Assembly (NCBI GenBank): GCA_002428985.1
Contig: DIYL01000059.1
Coordinates: 174,872 to 238,871 of the forward strand
Source: Anaerolineales bacterium UBA6055
Lineage (GTDB): Bacteria > Chloroflexota > Anaerolineae > Aggregatilineales > Phototrophicaceae
Direction of reading: 5' to 3'
Length of the DNA stretch: 64,000 bases
Under the pieces are notes generated by a model. It did no database searches. It was not told the DNA's origin and worked only from the letters and a program-made list of their open reading frames with translations. Positions 50,669 through 60,074 of the stretch are shown here, piece after piece. The number at the start of each line of letters is the position of its first letter. Position 1 is the stretch's first letter. Made by a program: the position numbers and the translations under genes.

Positions 50669-52360
50669 ATGCAAAAAGAAAAAATCAAACGCGATAGCAT
50701 GTCAAGTTCGCGAGCATTATCTATCGGCTTAGCACTCATCGCACCATTATTTCTACTGATGATCTATACACATTTTCTCCCACTTACGGGTCTATTTTCA
50801 ACCGCAATGACAGACGGCAACTTTCTAAGTGATCCACAATTTATTGGGGTGGAAAACTTCACACAACTGGCTGAAGACCAACGATTCATTCAATCAATCG
50901 TCAACACGCTCCCATTTGTCATCCAACGCGCCATTATCGCCGTGATTATCCCGCTCCTCATTGGTGGGTTAATCGGCACACAAGCGAAGACAGGCAGGCT
51001 AATTAATCGGGTACTACTCGGTATATTAGCCGGACTAATTGCACCGATGGCACTGACAATAATCTGGGCAGCTTATTTTGCCCCACAATGGGGACTAGAG
51101 CCGTCTCCTATATTTAATGACGATTTTTCACTGATGGATCCTAATAGTGCACTATCAGTTCTACGGCTATTGGATGCACTCCTCATAACGGCAACAGCAA
51201 CTGTAGTCGGTGGAACAGTATTTATCGCTGTGATGCGTGGTCAAAGCCGGGCAATGACAGGCATTGCGGTCGGATTGATTGGATTGATTGTAGCGGGTGC
51301 AAGTGGTTGGATGATTTTTGATTTACCGTTTGTACTAACAGCAGGTGGACCCGTCGGTTCAACAACAACGCTCATGTTAAATGTTTATAATGAGGGTTTC
51401 CAGTTCTTCGATATTGGCTATGCTTCGGCGCAGGTTGCTTCATTTGCTATCGGTGCGATGATCGTCGGGCTACTCATCGGGGTGATTACGATCGGGTTCA
51501 ACCTGCGTATAACACAAATCAATCCCAATATAGAATCAGGCTCAGGTAACAACAAACTTAGCCTAGCATCCATCCCAATCATCGTACTGACGATTCTCTC
51601 ACTCGGAGGATACCTTGTTTGGGCGCTATCGATTGCATCGCAATTTGGTGGTCAAGGCGGATCGCTCGATGATATACCCTTAGCCCAAGGGTTCTTCAAT
51701 AGTCTGTCACCCCTATTTGCGGTCTGGTTTATTCACTTACCGTTGACCTTTATGGCAGGCATCGGACTTGGGTTTTATCGTCCATTCGGCAAGATCGGGT
51801 CGAATATTCTCTTTATAATCATGCTCATGATTACACTCATCCCGACCGAAGCGCTAATCTTTGAATGGTTTTTAGGCGCAAGCGAAACAGGCATGTTAGA
51901 CAACATATCCATGATTGGCTTCCCATGGATGGTCAACGGCTTCACTTTGTTGGTCTTCAAACTATTTGCTGATGGAGCACGTGATCATTATTATGCATCA
52001 TTAGAAGCCGGCATGAGCAATACCAAAGCATTTGGAAAGCATGTCTTCCAATCAGGGCTTTGGCTAGTTATTACAGCAGGGGTTGTCTTAAGTTTCATCA
52101 GTATCCAGTCCATCATTTGGCCCCTAATCAGTCAAAATTCAAGCGAAAATTATACCGTGTCTATTCTACTTTTCATCATGCGGAATACAACTTTTGAAGC
52201 ACCAGCTACATTGCTCAATGCATCTGTAACAGTTCTATTGGTTTATGGTGTTCCATTCATAGTGATGTTCGTCCTCATCCAGATCTTCATCTTAGAGCGG
52301 TTTGCTCTTGATAGTGGTGAACCAGTCACAGATTACACCGATTTCGAGCCAACAACCTAA
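50669..52360 (+). CDS. ABC sugar-transporter-type permease, apparent MalF-MalG fusion
   Basis: 563 residues, about twice the size of one permease, with at least 11 TM segments. The first half has MalF/UgpA features (IAPLFLLMIYTHFLPLTGLF, FIGVENFTQLAEDQRFIQSI, and VLTAGGPVGSTTTLMLNVYN near its end). The second half has MalG/UgpE features (AQGFFNSLSPLFAVWFIHLP, IPTEALIFEWFLGASETGML). The coupling EAA loop is recognisable but degenerate in the second half (ASLEAGMSNTKAFGKHVF) and not clear in the first. No binding protein or ATPase gene is adjacent. It may form a pseudo-symmetric permease using a shared ATPase, or be a diverged, repurposed protein. Confidence 0.8.
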   Translation: MQKEKIKRDSMSSSRALSIGLALIAPLFLLMIYTHFLPLTGLFSTAMTDGNFLSDPQFIGVENFTQLAEDQRFIQSIVNTLPFVIQRAIIAVIIPLLIGGLIGTQAKTGRLINRVLLGILAGLIAPMALTIIWAAYFAPQWGLEPSPIFNDDFSLMDPNSALSVLRLLDALLITATATVVGGTVFIAVMRGQSRAMTGIAVGLIGLIVAGASGWMIFDLPFVLTAGGPVGSTTTLMLNVYNEGFQFFDIGYASAQVASFAIGAMIVGLLIGVITIGFNLRITQINPNIESGSGNNKLSLASIPIIVLTILSLGGYLVWALSIASQFGGQGGSLDDIPLAQGFFNSLSPLFAVWFIHLPLTFMAGIGLGFYRPFGKIGSNILFIIMLMITLIPTEALIFEWFLGASETGMLDNISMIGFPWMVNGFTLLVFKLFADGARDHYYASLEAGMSNTKAFGKHVFQSGLWLVITAGVVLSFISIQSIIWPLISQNSSENYTVSILLFIMRNTTFEAPATLLNASVTVLLVYGVPFIVMFVLIQIFILERFALDSGEPVTDYTDFEPTT

Positions 52361-52387
52361 ATAATTTGTCGCATAAACTAGTAGGTG

Positions 52388-52408
52388 TATGGTGTATCGT
52401 GCACCATA
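52388..52408. repeat. Palindrome flanking the structured element, left
   Basis: TATGGTG-TATCGTG-CACCATA, closely related to the palindrome at 52582 (shared GGTGTA and ATCGTGCACC). Confidence 0.5.
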
Positions 52409-52465
52409 GCTGTAAGCTTAAGAATGTCGGTTCTATTTGTCATGGTATCTCAAGAGACTCTTGTG

Positions 52466-52575
52466 AACCTCTTTAGCGGGTTTTTCAATATCCAGTAGCC
52501 TGCCCGTTTTGAACGGCAGGCGGTGCATGGAGTCATGGAATGGTGTTGTTGATAGATCATTTTGCTTAACTTGAC
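52466..52575. ncRNA. Structured non-coding element, copy 1
   Basis: About 110 bases shared with 60793-60872. Hairpin 1: AACC...GGGTT (52466-52482). Hairpin 2: GCCTGC, bulged C, CGTT, loop TTG, AACG, GCAGGC (52498-52521). The second copy keeps the bulge, loop and length but changes paired bases together (GC to AT pairs, C-G to G-C), which supports RNA folding. Both copies end with TTAACTTGAC. The coding strand of the RNA is uncertain. It could be a conserved small RNA, or the end of an IS200/IS605-like or other mobile element; this is inference. Confidence 0.5.
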
Positions 52576-52581
52576 AGGCAT

Positions 52582-52603
52582 GGTGTACGGTATATCGTGC
52601 ACC
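52582..52603. repeat. Palindrome flanking the structured element, right
   Basis: GGTGTACGGTATATCGTGCACC, imperfect 22-base palindrome seven bases after the structured element; pairs in sequence with the unit at 52388. Confidence 0.5.
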
Positions 52604-52727
52604 TAAAAATATTGTGGGTATTTTTTGCATATCATTAAGGGCAAATTGCTAAATTTCAACAATTGGGAACAAATCAAAGTATCTGAGCGTTACAAAACCA
52701 ATGATTATGGAGTTCAAGGAGATTCTT

Positions 52728-53837
52728 ATGCGTTTTCGTCTATTACTTGCAAGTTTAGTCGGATTATTGCTCTTACCTGTATTAAGTGTTCATGCCTGTG
52801 GTGGGTTATTCTGCCAGAATGTACCCGTCGACCAACAAGCCGAGCGAATCATTTTCACAATCAACGACGACGAGACCATTTCCGCTTACGTCCAAATTAA
52901 TTATACCGGCTCCGCTCCAGATTTTTCATGGGTTGTGCCTGTACCCGATGTCCCCGAAGTTGATGTCGCCGAAATTGAATCGTTTGATGAATTGAGCCTG
53001 CTCACCGCACCCATATTTATCCCACCGATGATGCCAGACTGTGCACCGATTCCAGTAATGGCGATGGCAGAAAGTGCCATGGTGGATGATGAAGGTGATG
53101 TCGAAGTATTGGCATCGGGTGCAGTTGGTCCATATTTCTATGATGTCATCACCAGTCCCAACCCACAAGCTATGATTAGCTGGTTACGTGAGAACGACTA
53201 TCGGGTTGAGCCTGAAATGGAGCCACTCATTGCAGTTTATAATGATGAAGGGATGGTCTTCCTCGCGATGAAACTCCAACCTGATGAAGGTGCTGATGAT
53301 ATTCAACCGATTGTCATGACCTATCCATCCACCGAACCCATGATCCCAATTCGTCTAACAGCAGTCGCCGCGAATCCTAATATGACTGTGCTCACATGGA
53401 TTTTTGCAGAGGAACAAGCAGTGCCGACCAACTACGCCCATCCAGTCATCTATGATGAAGATATTCGCGGGTCATTCGGATCATTTGACGGCACAAACTA
53501 CCTGACCTTACTCGACCAAACCGTCGATCTCTATAGTGGGCGCGCATTTGTCACAGAATATGCAATGCCAACATCCGACCTACGTGCCCAACGCCCACAA
53601 GACACCTTAGTGCAATTACTCGCCGAAAAATATCCTTATGTCACCCGCGTGATTGGGCGCATCTCACCCGAAGAAATGACAGTTGACCCCGTGTTTACAC
53701 AGGATGCCGATATGCCAGATATATCCAATGTCCGCGATCTATCCGAGATGGATGCTGAAGTCTTCTGGCAATGCGGCGATACACCATTCCCACAAGTTCA
53801 ATACGATGCATCAGTTGTACCAGAAGGATTTGAATAG
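52728..53837 (+). CDS. DUF2330 domain exported protein
   Basis: 369 residues from the ATG at 52728 (AAGGAGA six bases upstream); a frame to 52701 is less likely. Signal peptide RFRLLLASLVGLLLLPVLSV ending near HA-CGGLFC. Directly after it come CGGLFCQNVPVDQQAERIIF and DFSWVVPVPDVPEVDVAEI, the DUF2330 hallmark. The Cys right after the signal region could be lipidated, although the lipobox is imperfect. The family is found in Chloroflexota, Cyanobacteria and Myxococcota; function unknown. Confidence 0.88.
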   Translation: MRFRLLLASLVGLLLLPVLSVHACGGLFCQNVPVDQQAERIIFTINDDETISAYVQINYTGSAPDFSWVVPVPDVPEVDVAEIESFDELSLLTAPIFIPPMMPDCAPIPVMAMAESAMVDDEGDVEVLASGAVGPYFYDVITSPNPQAMISWLRENDYRVEPEMEPLIAVYNDEGMVFLAMKLQPDEGADDIQPIVMTYPSTEPMIPIRLTAVAANPNMTVLTWIFAEEQAVPTNYAHPVIYDEDIRGSFGSFDGTNYLTLLDQTVDLYSGRAFVTEYAMPTSDLRAQRPQDTLVQLLAEKYPYVTRVIGRISPEEMTVDPVFTQDADMPDISNVRDLSEMDAEVFWQCGDTPFPQVQYDASVVPEGFE

Positions 53838-53856
53838 CAGACATTACGTTTAAGCG

Positions 53857-53903
53857 AGGATGTCTCAAACAGAGTGTTTTGAAATCTCTGCAGGAGACAT
53901 CCT
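53857..53903 (+). terminator. Long imperfect hairpin after the DUF2330 gene
   Basis: AGGATGTCTC and GAGACATCCT are perfect 10-bp arms; inside, CAGAG pairs with CTCTG. It starts 20 bases after the stop and is followed by TTATG, so the T-run is poor. Confidence 0.6.
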
Positions 53904-54134
53904 TATGTGCAACTATCATTATTAAATATATCTACAATGAGTCATTACAAGCTAAAGACTTACATAAAATAACGACTACGACCTCTGACAAACATCCATT
54001 TTTTATCATTTACATTATAGTTTATAAAATATAAATACCCATTTAGGGTGTATTGTTTCGTGCTCATATCCGTCACCATGATTATAGAATTAATCTAACT
54101 ATTAAAACAAAACAAGTATCAAATAGGAAACATC

Positions 54135-55838
54135 ATGGTAGATTTCCATAGAACAAATAATGAAGTGAGAGCAAAAATTGTAAATAGTGGCATTAGCCAA
54201 TCCACAGAAGAAGATGATTTCCTTTTAGGTATATCACATACTAATAGTAATATTAGTAAAAATACATATGATAACAATCAACAATTAAGACCCAATAATG
54301 TTCTCCAACTACAACGCAAACTTGGAAATCAGGCAACCATGAAAATCGTTGCTCGCCAAAAGCAATTAGAGAAGAATAACCAAGATTCGCCACTACCCTT
54401 TACAGGTTTGAAGATGGTCACACCGGATCTAATTCAGCGCGAAGATGATGACGATGAAAATGCCGGCCCTATCACTCGCCAAGACGCATTAGATGAAAAA
54501 GAAGTCAATCCCAACGAAGCTGTCGAGTTAGACGGTAGCGATCAAGAAAATCAAGAAGAATCCAATGAAATAGACCAAGTCATCCAAGAAGCACAAGGAT
54601 TACAAATCCCACAACCAAATGATGATCTTATTGGACAGGATCAAGGGAACACACCATCTACACAAAACCAAGCTGTCGACATTGCAAATGGAGATGATGA
54701 GGACAGTAATGGCGTTTTTACTCAAGTTGTCAGTCAGCAAACCACTGATTACGGAGATGATGAGGACAGTAATGGTTCTTTTGCTCAAGTTGCCAGTCAT
54801 CAATCCATCGATTATGGAGACGATGATGACTTAACTTCATCATCAGTAGGCAACATAGGTACAAATACAGTCATTAAAAAAAGACGACGTCATAAACAAA
54901 AGCAAGGTACACACATCAACGGGCATTATCTAGCGGCTCAAGCCCCAAACCCAGCACTTGGTCAGGCGGTAACTGACACAGGTCGGCATGTATCAACAGG
55001 TATCCAAATGGCACAGGCAGTTGATGCCGTGAAGTCAGCAAACTCGTTTAAAGGTGCACTTGAAAATGTCAGCGATACCGGAAGAGATACAGGTTCCGAA
55101 GGGTTGGTTGGTATGATGAAGCAGGTCATGCAATTATTTAATACACCACCCCTCAGTGTTATTCTGCCGATTGTTCCCATGATCTATCGAATCAATGCCG
55201 CAAGAATTAAATACAAACATATGAAAGCCTATAAGAACTTGATGGGTGCAAACAACGGTGACAAATCACTAGCCAAAAAACGTAGCACGACCTTGGCAGA
55301 CAAAGGAACAATTGGAGCATACGGGTTTGCCAAGACCAAACGAGGTTTTTGGTTACGGGTTGTCAAGGCAGCCATTAGCTTGGGGCAAGTAATTTCTCGC
55401 CTCATTACTGTCCTCTCTGGAGGGACAACAGCCTTTGTGACTGAAACAATCGCGCTAGCAGGATCACTGTCTAGTGGTGTTATCAAATTAGGTCAATCCC
55501 TTAAAGGTATCTATAAGATGATCATCGGCAAGCGTGGTAAACGTCGTATCGAAAGTGCCAATTGGATTGTCGACGCCGCCCTAGATGGTGATGAAGAGAT
55601 GCTACAATTCATGATTGATAGTAATGCGCTGTCGAATAAGTTTATACTTAAACGTAAACAAGAATACCTTACGTATAAACTAGCACCAGAACTCCAAACG
55701 AGGTTAGACAGTCTTGAACTCCTCGCAAAACAGCCGCAAACAACCGATGAAATGCAGATATATCTACAAGAGGCAAGAGACGCAAATATGTTGCTCGTTA
55801 TCAAAACCCAAGTTGCTATTATGACAAAATCGACATAA
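54135..55838 (+). CDS. GNQA-motif cargo protein with acidic repeats and membrane-active-like C-terminus
   Basis: 567 residues. The N-terminus shares the signature of the two kinase-like cargo proteins: VLQLQRKLGNQATMKIV at about residues 56-72 and FTGLKMVTPDLIQRE about 25 residues later. Residues 95-240 are an acidic low-complexity linker with 21-residue tandem repeats (DYGDDEDSNG.F.QV.S). After a basic patch (KKRRRHKQKQG) the C-terminal 300 residues form a new domain: PNPALGQAVTDTGRHVSTGI, hydrophobic segments (PPLSVILPIVPMIYRI; VISRLITVLSGGTTAFVTET) and a helical end. It has no kinase motif. It may be a toxin or structural cargo delivered by the same route (inference). AGGAAA precedes the ATG. 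No regulator gene is attached. Confidence 0.72.
   Translation: MVDFHRTNNEVRAKIVNSGISQSTEEDDFLLGISHTNSNISKNTYDNNQQLRPNNVLQLQRKLGNQATMKIVARQKQLEKNNQDSPLPFTGLKMVTPDLIQREDDDDENAGPITRQDALDEKEVNPNEAVELDGSDQENQEESNEIDQVIQEAQGLQIPQPNDDLIGQDQGNTPSTQNQAVDIANGDDEDSNGVFTQVVSQQTTDYGDDEDSNGSFAQVASHQSIDYGDDDDLTSSSVGNIGTNTVIKKRRRHKQKQGTHINGHYLAAQAPNPALGQAVTDTGRHVSTGIQMAQAVDAVKSANSFKGALENVSDTGRDTGSEGLVGMMKQVMQLFNTPPLSVILPIVPMIYRINAARIKYKHMKAYKNLMGANNGDKSLAKKRSTTLADKGTIGAYGFAKTKRGFWLRVVKAAISLGQVISRLITVLSGGTTAFVTETIALAGSLSSGVIKLGQSLKGIYKMIIGKRGKRRIESANWIVDAALDGDEEMLQFMIDSNALSNKFILKRKQEYLTYKLAPELQTRLDSLELLAKQPQTTDEMQIYLQEARDANMLLVIKTQVAIMTKST
54690..54815 (+). repeat. Two tandem 63-bp coding repeats (third partial)
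   Basis: Units 54690-54752 and 54753-54815 start GGAGATGATGAGGACAGTAA; a third unit from 54816 keeps only the first acidic part. They encode 21-residue acidic repeats. Confidence 0.8.
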
Positions 55839-56017
55839 TATAGCGCAAGTCGTCCACGCTATACATTTTCAGCACGAATCTTAAAACCCACTATCAAATT
55901 GATTGTGGGTTATTGATTGGATCTGATACTATATATTATTCAACAACTGAGTATAGATAGAATGTTGCGTGTACATGTCATGTGTGTGCACCAAAATGAT
56001 TTCTGGAGAATCCAAAC

Positions 56018-57889
56018 ATTCGAAAATCTGTGCTTTTCAAACAAGACGTACTTGTATTTTTGATAGCATTAGCAACGCGTGCTATTCGACCAGGTTTATA
56101 CTTTTCATTTATTGACGAGCTAAATATCTTAAACGCCGCGGCTGACATCGCCTACCAAGGTGTCTGGACATGGATTGGTAATCCAGCCAATTGGGATATA
56201 TTACCCTACCATTCGCCTTTTAGCACATATGTAATGACCTTACCACTGCTAATAAATTCAGATCCTGTTATACCCCGAATCTTTATCGCAATATTGAGTG
56301 CACTTACTGTGGTTGTTATGATGCGCATGGTAGCCCACTATTTTGATCACCGTACCGCATTAATTGTAGGATTGTTATACGCAGTATTTCCACAAATAGT
56401 AGATTGGGGACGCTTTGTCTGGAATCCAAATCTTGCACCACTCTTTATTGCGCTTTGGCTGTTTACTTTGTTGCTAAGTTATCATGATAGCAAACGCAAA
56501 TACCACATCTGGCACTGGCTTTGGCTGAGCTTTTGTATTCAATCACAGGCATCTTTACTATTGCTTGCTCCAATCACACTTCTAGGAACAAACATCTGGC
56601 ATCGGTCACATTATAATATCCGCGATTTCATGATTTCTTTTTTTGCAATTTGTTTATCAATTACAAGCTTTATCCCGTGGCTAATCGGATTGCTAGAAAA
56701 CTGGTATCAAAGCGATATATCTACTGGATTGCTCCTAAAATTCCCTTCAGTTGATGCACTACTACATCAATTTTCAAATGCAATTATCGGTCTTGGAGCC
56801 AAATACGACCGATTTACAGGACTAAACGACAAGTATTTCTGGCTTCCCGGTCAACATAGCAACTGGATTCACATGCTCTATATATTGTTAGTAGTTGCAG
56901 GCATTGTGATTGTATTACAGAAGCATCGATCTATAGGGCGTTGGTTAACGCTGACATTTCTGCTACCTGTTTGCTTATTTTTTATAGATCACAGGTATGG
57001 CATTGTAGATCACTATTTTATGGCATCTGTGATGATAGGACTTATTCTAGTCGCCATTGCCCTAAATGAGATCCTATCGAAATCTAGGCTCGGTGGACAA
57101 GTATTATTCGTAGTGCTATTTATTGGCAATCTTTGGCTGACAGCTAGCCATCTTGCATGGTTTAGTTGGCTTGGTACGACACAATATAGTGCAGTAACTC
57201 ATATGGACACACTACATCATCAGGTCGCTTTATGGAATCAACAAGCACCGATTGTTTTTCTGCAAGATGAATTAGTTGAACAGGATATTGCATCGATAGC
57301 TCAACTAGAATGGATTATGTTCTGGAAGTACTATGAAAAACTAGGGTGGGCAAGATTTATCAATACAGGAGAAAGCATTCCCATTGCATCCGATGGACAA
57401 TTTATCGCCACTCATCAGAATTCGAAAACCTTATCAGATATTTTGACTGATATTGAAGAAATACAATTAGATCAGCGAACAGGTATAACATGGCAATATG
57501 GATTCGTAAAACCTGAACATCTTGCACAACCCCATATCTTGCCAATAGGCGAAGCATCATTTTACGGATTGATGAATATTCAAGGCATTACGATTGTAGA
57601 GGATGGATTGATATTGCGGTGGCAAAGCTTTCAAACATCGCCTGCAAAAACTTACATTTTTGAATTAGAAATCAACGATCAGATAATCGAAAAATTATCA
57701 TTGCCATCATATCAGTGGCGAGTCGGCGAAATCATTATAACGCCATTCGTAGTCAATCTAGATAACACACAAGACATCTCTCTGAGGTTGCGCCAAAGCT
57801 CAAATAATGACTATGTTACGGCAAACGACTCAGATAATACAATTCAGCGCATCATATTCTGCATAGCATGTGAGCAAAACTTCGATTAA
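56018..57889 (+). CDS. GT39-like membrane glycosyltransferase
   Basis: About 623 residues. Multi-pass GT-C enzyme with the acidic first-loop motif FSFIDELNILNAA, which carries the catalytic Asp/Glu of ArnT/PMT-like dolichyl- or polyprenyl-phosphate-dependent transferases, followed by about ten TM helices and a soluble beta-rich C-terminus. The start is uncertain: the first standard codon in frame is GTG at 56030, but GGAG (56005-56008) is correctly spaced for an ATT at 56018, which would give IRKSVLFKQD. I list the ATT form. It is separated from its neighbours by long AT-rich gaps. Confidence 0.8.
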   Translation: MRKSVLFKQDVLVFLIALATRAIRPGLYFSFIDELNILNAAADIAYQGVWTWIGNPANWDILPYHSPFSTYVMTLPLLINSDPVIPRIFIAILSALTVVVMMRMVAHYFDHRTALIVGLLYAVFPQIVDWGRFVWNPNLAPLFIALWLFTLLLSYHDSKRKYHIWHWLWLSFCIQSQASLLLLAPITLLGTNIWHRSHYNIRDFMISFFAICLSITSFIPWLIGLLENWYQSDISTGLLLKFPSVDALLHQFSNAIIGLGAKYDRFTGLNDKYFWLPGQHSNWIHMLYILLVVAGIVIVLQKHRSIGRWLTLTFLLPVCLFFIDHRYGIVDHYFMASVMIGLILVAIALNEILSKSRLGGQVLFVVLFIGNLWLTASHLAWFSWLGTTQYSAVTHMDTLHHQVALWNQQAPIVFLQDELVEQDIASIAQLEWIMFWKYYEKLGWARFINTGESIPIASDGQFIATHQNSKTLSDILTDIEEIQLDQRTGITWQYGFVKPEHLAQPHILPIGEASFYGLMNIQGITIVEDGLILRWQSFQTSPAKTYIFELEINDQIIEKLSLPSYQWRVGEIIITPFVVNLDNTQDISLRLRQSSNNDYVTANDSDNTIQRIIFCIACEQNFD

Positions 57890-58031
57890 ATTCAACAATT
57901 TTGGTTTTGAAGACAGTAGCTTTAATGTTTTTTCTTCAAGTACACATTTACATACGAATTCAGTTTATAAGACAAATATCCCGCTTTAGTTTTGCGCTTT
58001 ATATTTCATTTACATGTGATTCTGAGAAACA

Positions 58032-59996
58032 TTATTCCATTGTCCACATTGTTACTAAACCATATATACTCGCAGCATAGACGACTTGACCGTTTGGCGA
58101 CCATACGATTGCAGTAATTGAATTAGGATGATAGCAAGAATGTAATTTTGTAGAAGTTGCAGTGTCCCAAATTGATAGTTGATTATCATCTCCACCACAA
58201 GCAATGATGTCTTTATTAGGGTGCCAAGCCATTACGTCTAATGTAGTTGCATGATAATTTATTGCCATAATCAACTTTGCTTGGATTATATCCCAAATGA
58301 GTAGTGAACCATCGTCAAATCCAATAGCGACCTGATTACCATTCGGCTGCAATCTGATTGCGGAAACTTCCCACGTCAGAAAAGGAAGTTTTTGGACACT
58401 TTTTAAGTCGCTTCCCTTGTAAATATGTAAATACTCTTGTCCAAGATGTAAATATTCTTGTCCAAAGCGTGAAACAGACACATAGGTCTCTCCCTTGGTA
58501 TCCCAAGTTGTCACCAGACCCTCTACGCTATGTTTGATAATTTTATCTGACTTTAAATCAATAGATACTACATTTGTGTATGATTGCTCTGATGATGTAA
58601 AAAGAAACCCCATAATTCCTGAATTATTAGATTGCCATTCAACTTGCGTCAAATCTCCATCAATCTTATAGGATTTCATCAGTTGATGACTACTAGATTC
58701 AAAAATATCAATAGTCCCATAATATCCTGCAACCAAGTACTGACTTCCACCATGATTCCACTGAATTGAAAATATTGGTTCCTTATGCACAGTTGATAGA
58801 ATCTGACATTTTGTTTCAGCCATGCTACAAATACGATATTGCCCCTGTCCAAACCCTTGTATTAACAGGTTATCAGATGGGTGATAATCCATTGATAACA
58901 AAGCCCGAATTTCAACATGATTGGAATCAGGTTCGACTAAAACACGTGTTTCCTCTGAGAATTCCCACAACCATACACCGTTGCCTTCAAGTGAACATAA
59001 TAATTTTGATCCATCTGGACTCCAATTTAGATATCGGATCTGATGTTTTTGTTTTTCAACTAAAGTGTGCTTTGAAGCATCGGAGAGATCCCATAACATT
59101 ACACTCCCGTTGTCAAATGCAGCTGCGATTGTAGACGATTCAGGTTGAATCGCTATAGCAATACAAGTTGAAATCCCATTATCGAGACTAAGTATTCGAT
59201 CACTATATAAGTTCTGCGCAATTAGCTTTTTACTGGTAGTAACTCCAACAAAATAGTCACCTTTACCTGTAAAATATAGTTGATGTATCTTCCATTTGGG
59301 AAAAATCGTTTGGGGAATACGCTGATACTCTGTTGTATCAAAAATATGAACGCTTCCGTCATAAAGGGTATAAAACAAAAGTTTGCTATCACGCGCAATG
59401 CCAAAGTTTGCTATATGTTCGGAGTTGAAAGTCGCAGTATCAAATATTATAGCCCCTGACTCAATATCCCATACTTTTATAGAATGATCATAACTAAAAC
59501 TAACCAGTCGTTTTTCACTTACCCATTGTAGTTTCCTAGCATAATGAGAATGTCCAGTAAGTTTTATAATTTCTTCTCCGCTTATCGTATCCCAAATTAT
59601 TATGTCACTATTTGATACAGCCCCAACTAACTGGCGACCGTCATTTGTCCAAAGTAGCCTAGAGATAAATGCATTATCGTCTTTATAAAGTATTTTAGTC
59701 GGTTGACAATTTTCTACATTCCATAATTGCACACTGACTTCCACACTACCTTGCTCAAGGTATTTAAGGTGTTCAAAACGCATCACCTGTGAACAAGCGA
59801 GGATTTTGCTATCTGGACTCCAAGCAACTGAATGAATACCATCAATATGTCCTTGCAAAATACTAACAGCACTAAAATCATCAGAATAAATTAGGACTCC
59901 CCCTTCCATGGTTAATACAGCAATAGCTTTACTATCATTGCTCCAAACACCATTCCATGAGATAGGGATCAAAGAGTGCTCTAAAATACGATTCAT
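58032..59996 (-). CDS. WD40 repeat protein, cytoplasmic
   Basis: 654 residues composed almost entirely of WD40 blades, about 13-14 of them, enough for two seven-bladed propellers. Examples: GHIDGIHSVAWSPDSKILAC, KLTGHSHYARKLQW....SFSYDHSIKVWD, LNWSPDGSKLLCSL, MAWHPNKDIIACGGDDNQLSIWD. No signal peptide and no fused catalytic domain, in contrast to the secreted propellers at 27148-31252 and 43589. A short duplication (FGQEYLHLGQEYLHIY) interrupts one blade. GGAGAG precedes the ATG. Role: protein scaffold, partners unknown. Confidence 0.88.
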   Translation of the reverse strand: MNRILEHSLIPISWNGVWSNDSKAIAVLTMEGGVLIYSDDFSAVSILQGHIDGIHSVAWSPDSKILACSQVMRFEHLKYLEQGSVEVSVQLWNVENCQPTKILYKDDNAFISRLLWTNDGRQLVGAVSNSDIIIWDTISGEEIIKLTGHSHYARKLQWVSEKRLVSFSYDHSIKVWDIESGAIIFDTATFNSEHIANFGIARDSKLLFYTLYDGSVHIFDTTEYQRIPQTIFPKWKIHQLYFTGKGDYFVGVTTSKKLIAQNLYSDRILSLDNGISTCIAIAIQPESSTIAAAFDNGSVMLWDLSDASKHTLVEKQKHQIRYLNWSPDGSKLLCSLEGNGVWLWEFSEETRVLVEPDSNHVEIRALLSMDYHPSDNLLIQGFGQGQYRICSMAETKCQILSTVHKEPIFSIQWNHGGSQYLVAGYYGTIDIFESSSHQLMKSYKIDGDLTQVEWQSNNSGIMGFLFTSSEQSYTNVVSIDLKSDKIIKHSVEGLVTTWDTKGETYVSVSRFGQEYLHLGQEYLHIYKGSDLKSVQKLPFLTWEVSAIRLQPNGNQVAIGFDDGSLLIWDIIQAKLIMAINYHATTLDVMAWHPNKDIIACGGDDNQLSIWDTATSTKLHSCYHPNSITAIVWSPNGQVVYAASIYGLVTMWTME

Positions 59997-60074
59997 TATC
60001 TCTCCAATATTTACACTCCGAAAATTTTAGATTTCTACTATTTCAGCATTCAGCTGAAAGTAGAGGTAACTATC

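Noticed and set aside
52433..52630. Minus-strand frame of 65 codons with GRLLDIEKPAKEV, similar to GRLL/DRLLDNGKPTEGV at 60724-61038
   Set aside because: The similarity is explained by the shared non-coding element; conserved features are hairpins with paired changes, there is no ribosome-binding site, and lengths differ.
54080..54099. Weak likeness of the region before the third cargo gene to the 36-base box (ATTATA...ATCTAAC)
   Set aside because: The match needs gaps, lies at a different distance from the start (35 against about 115 bases), and is AT-rich enough to arise by chance.
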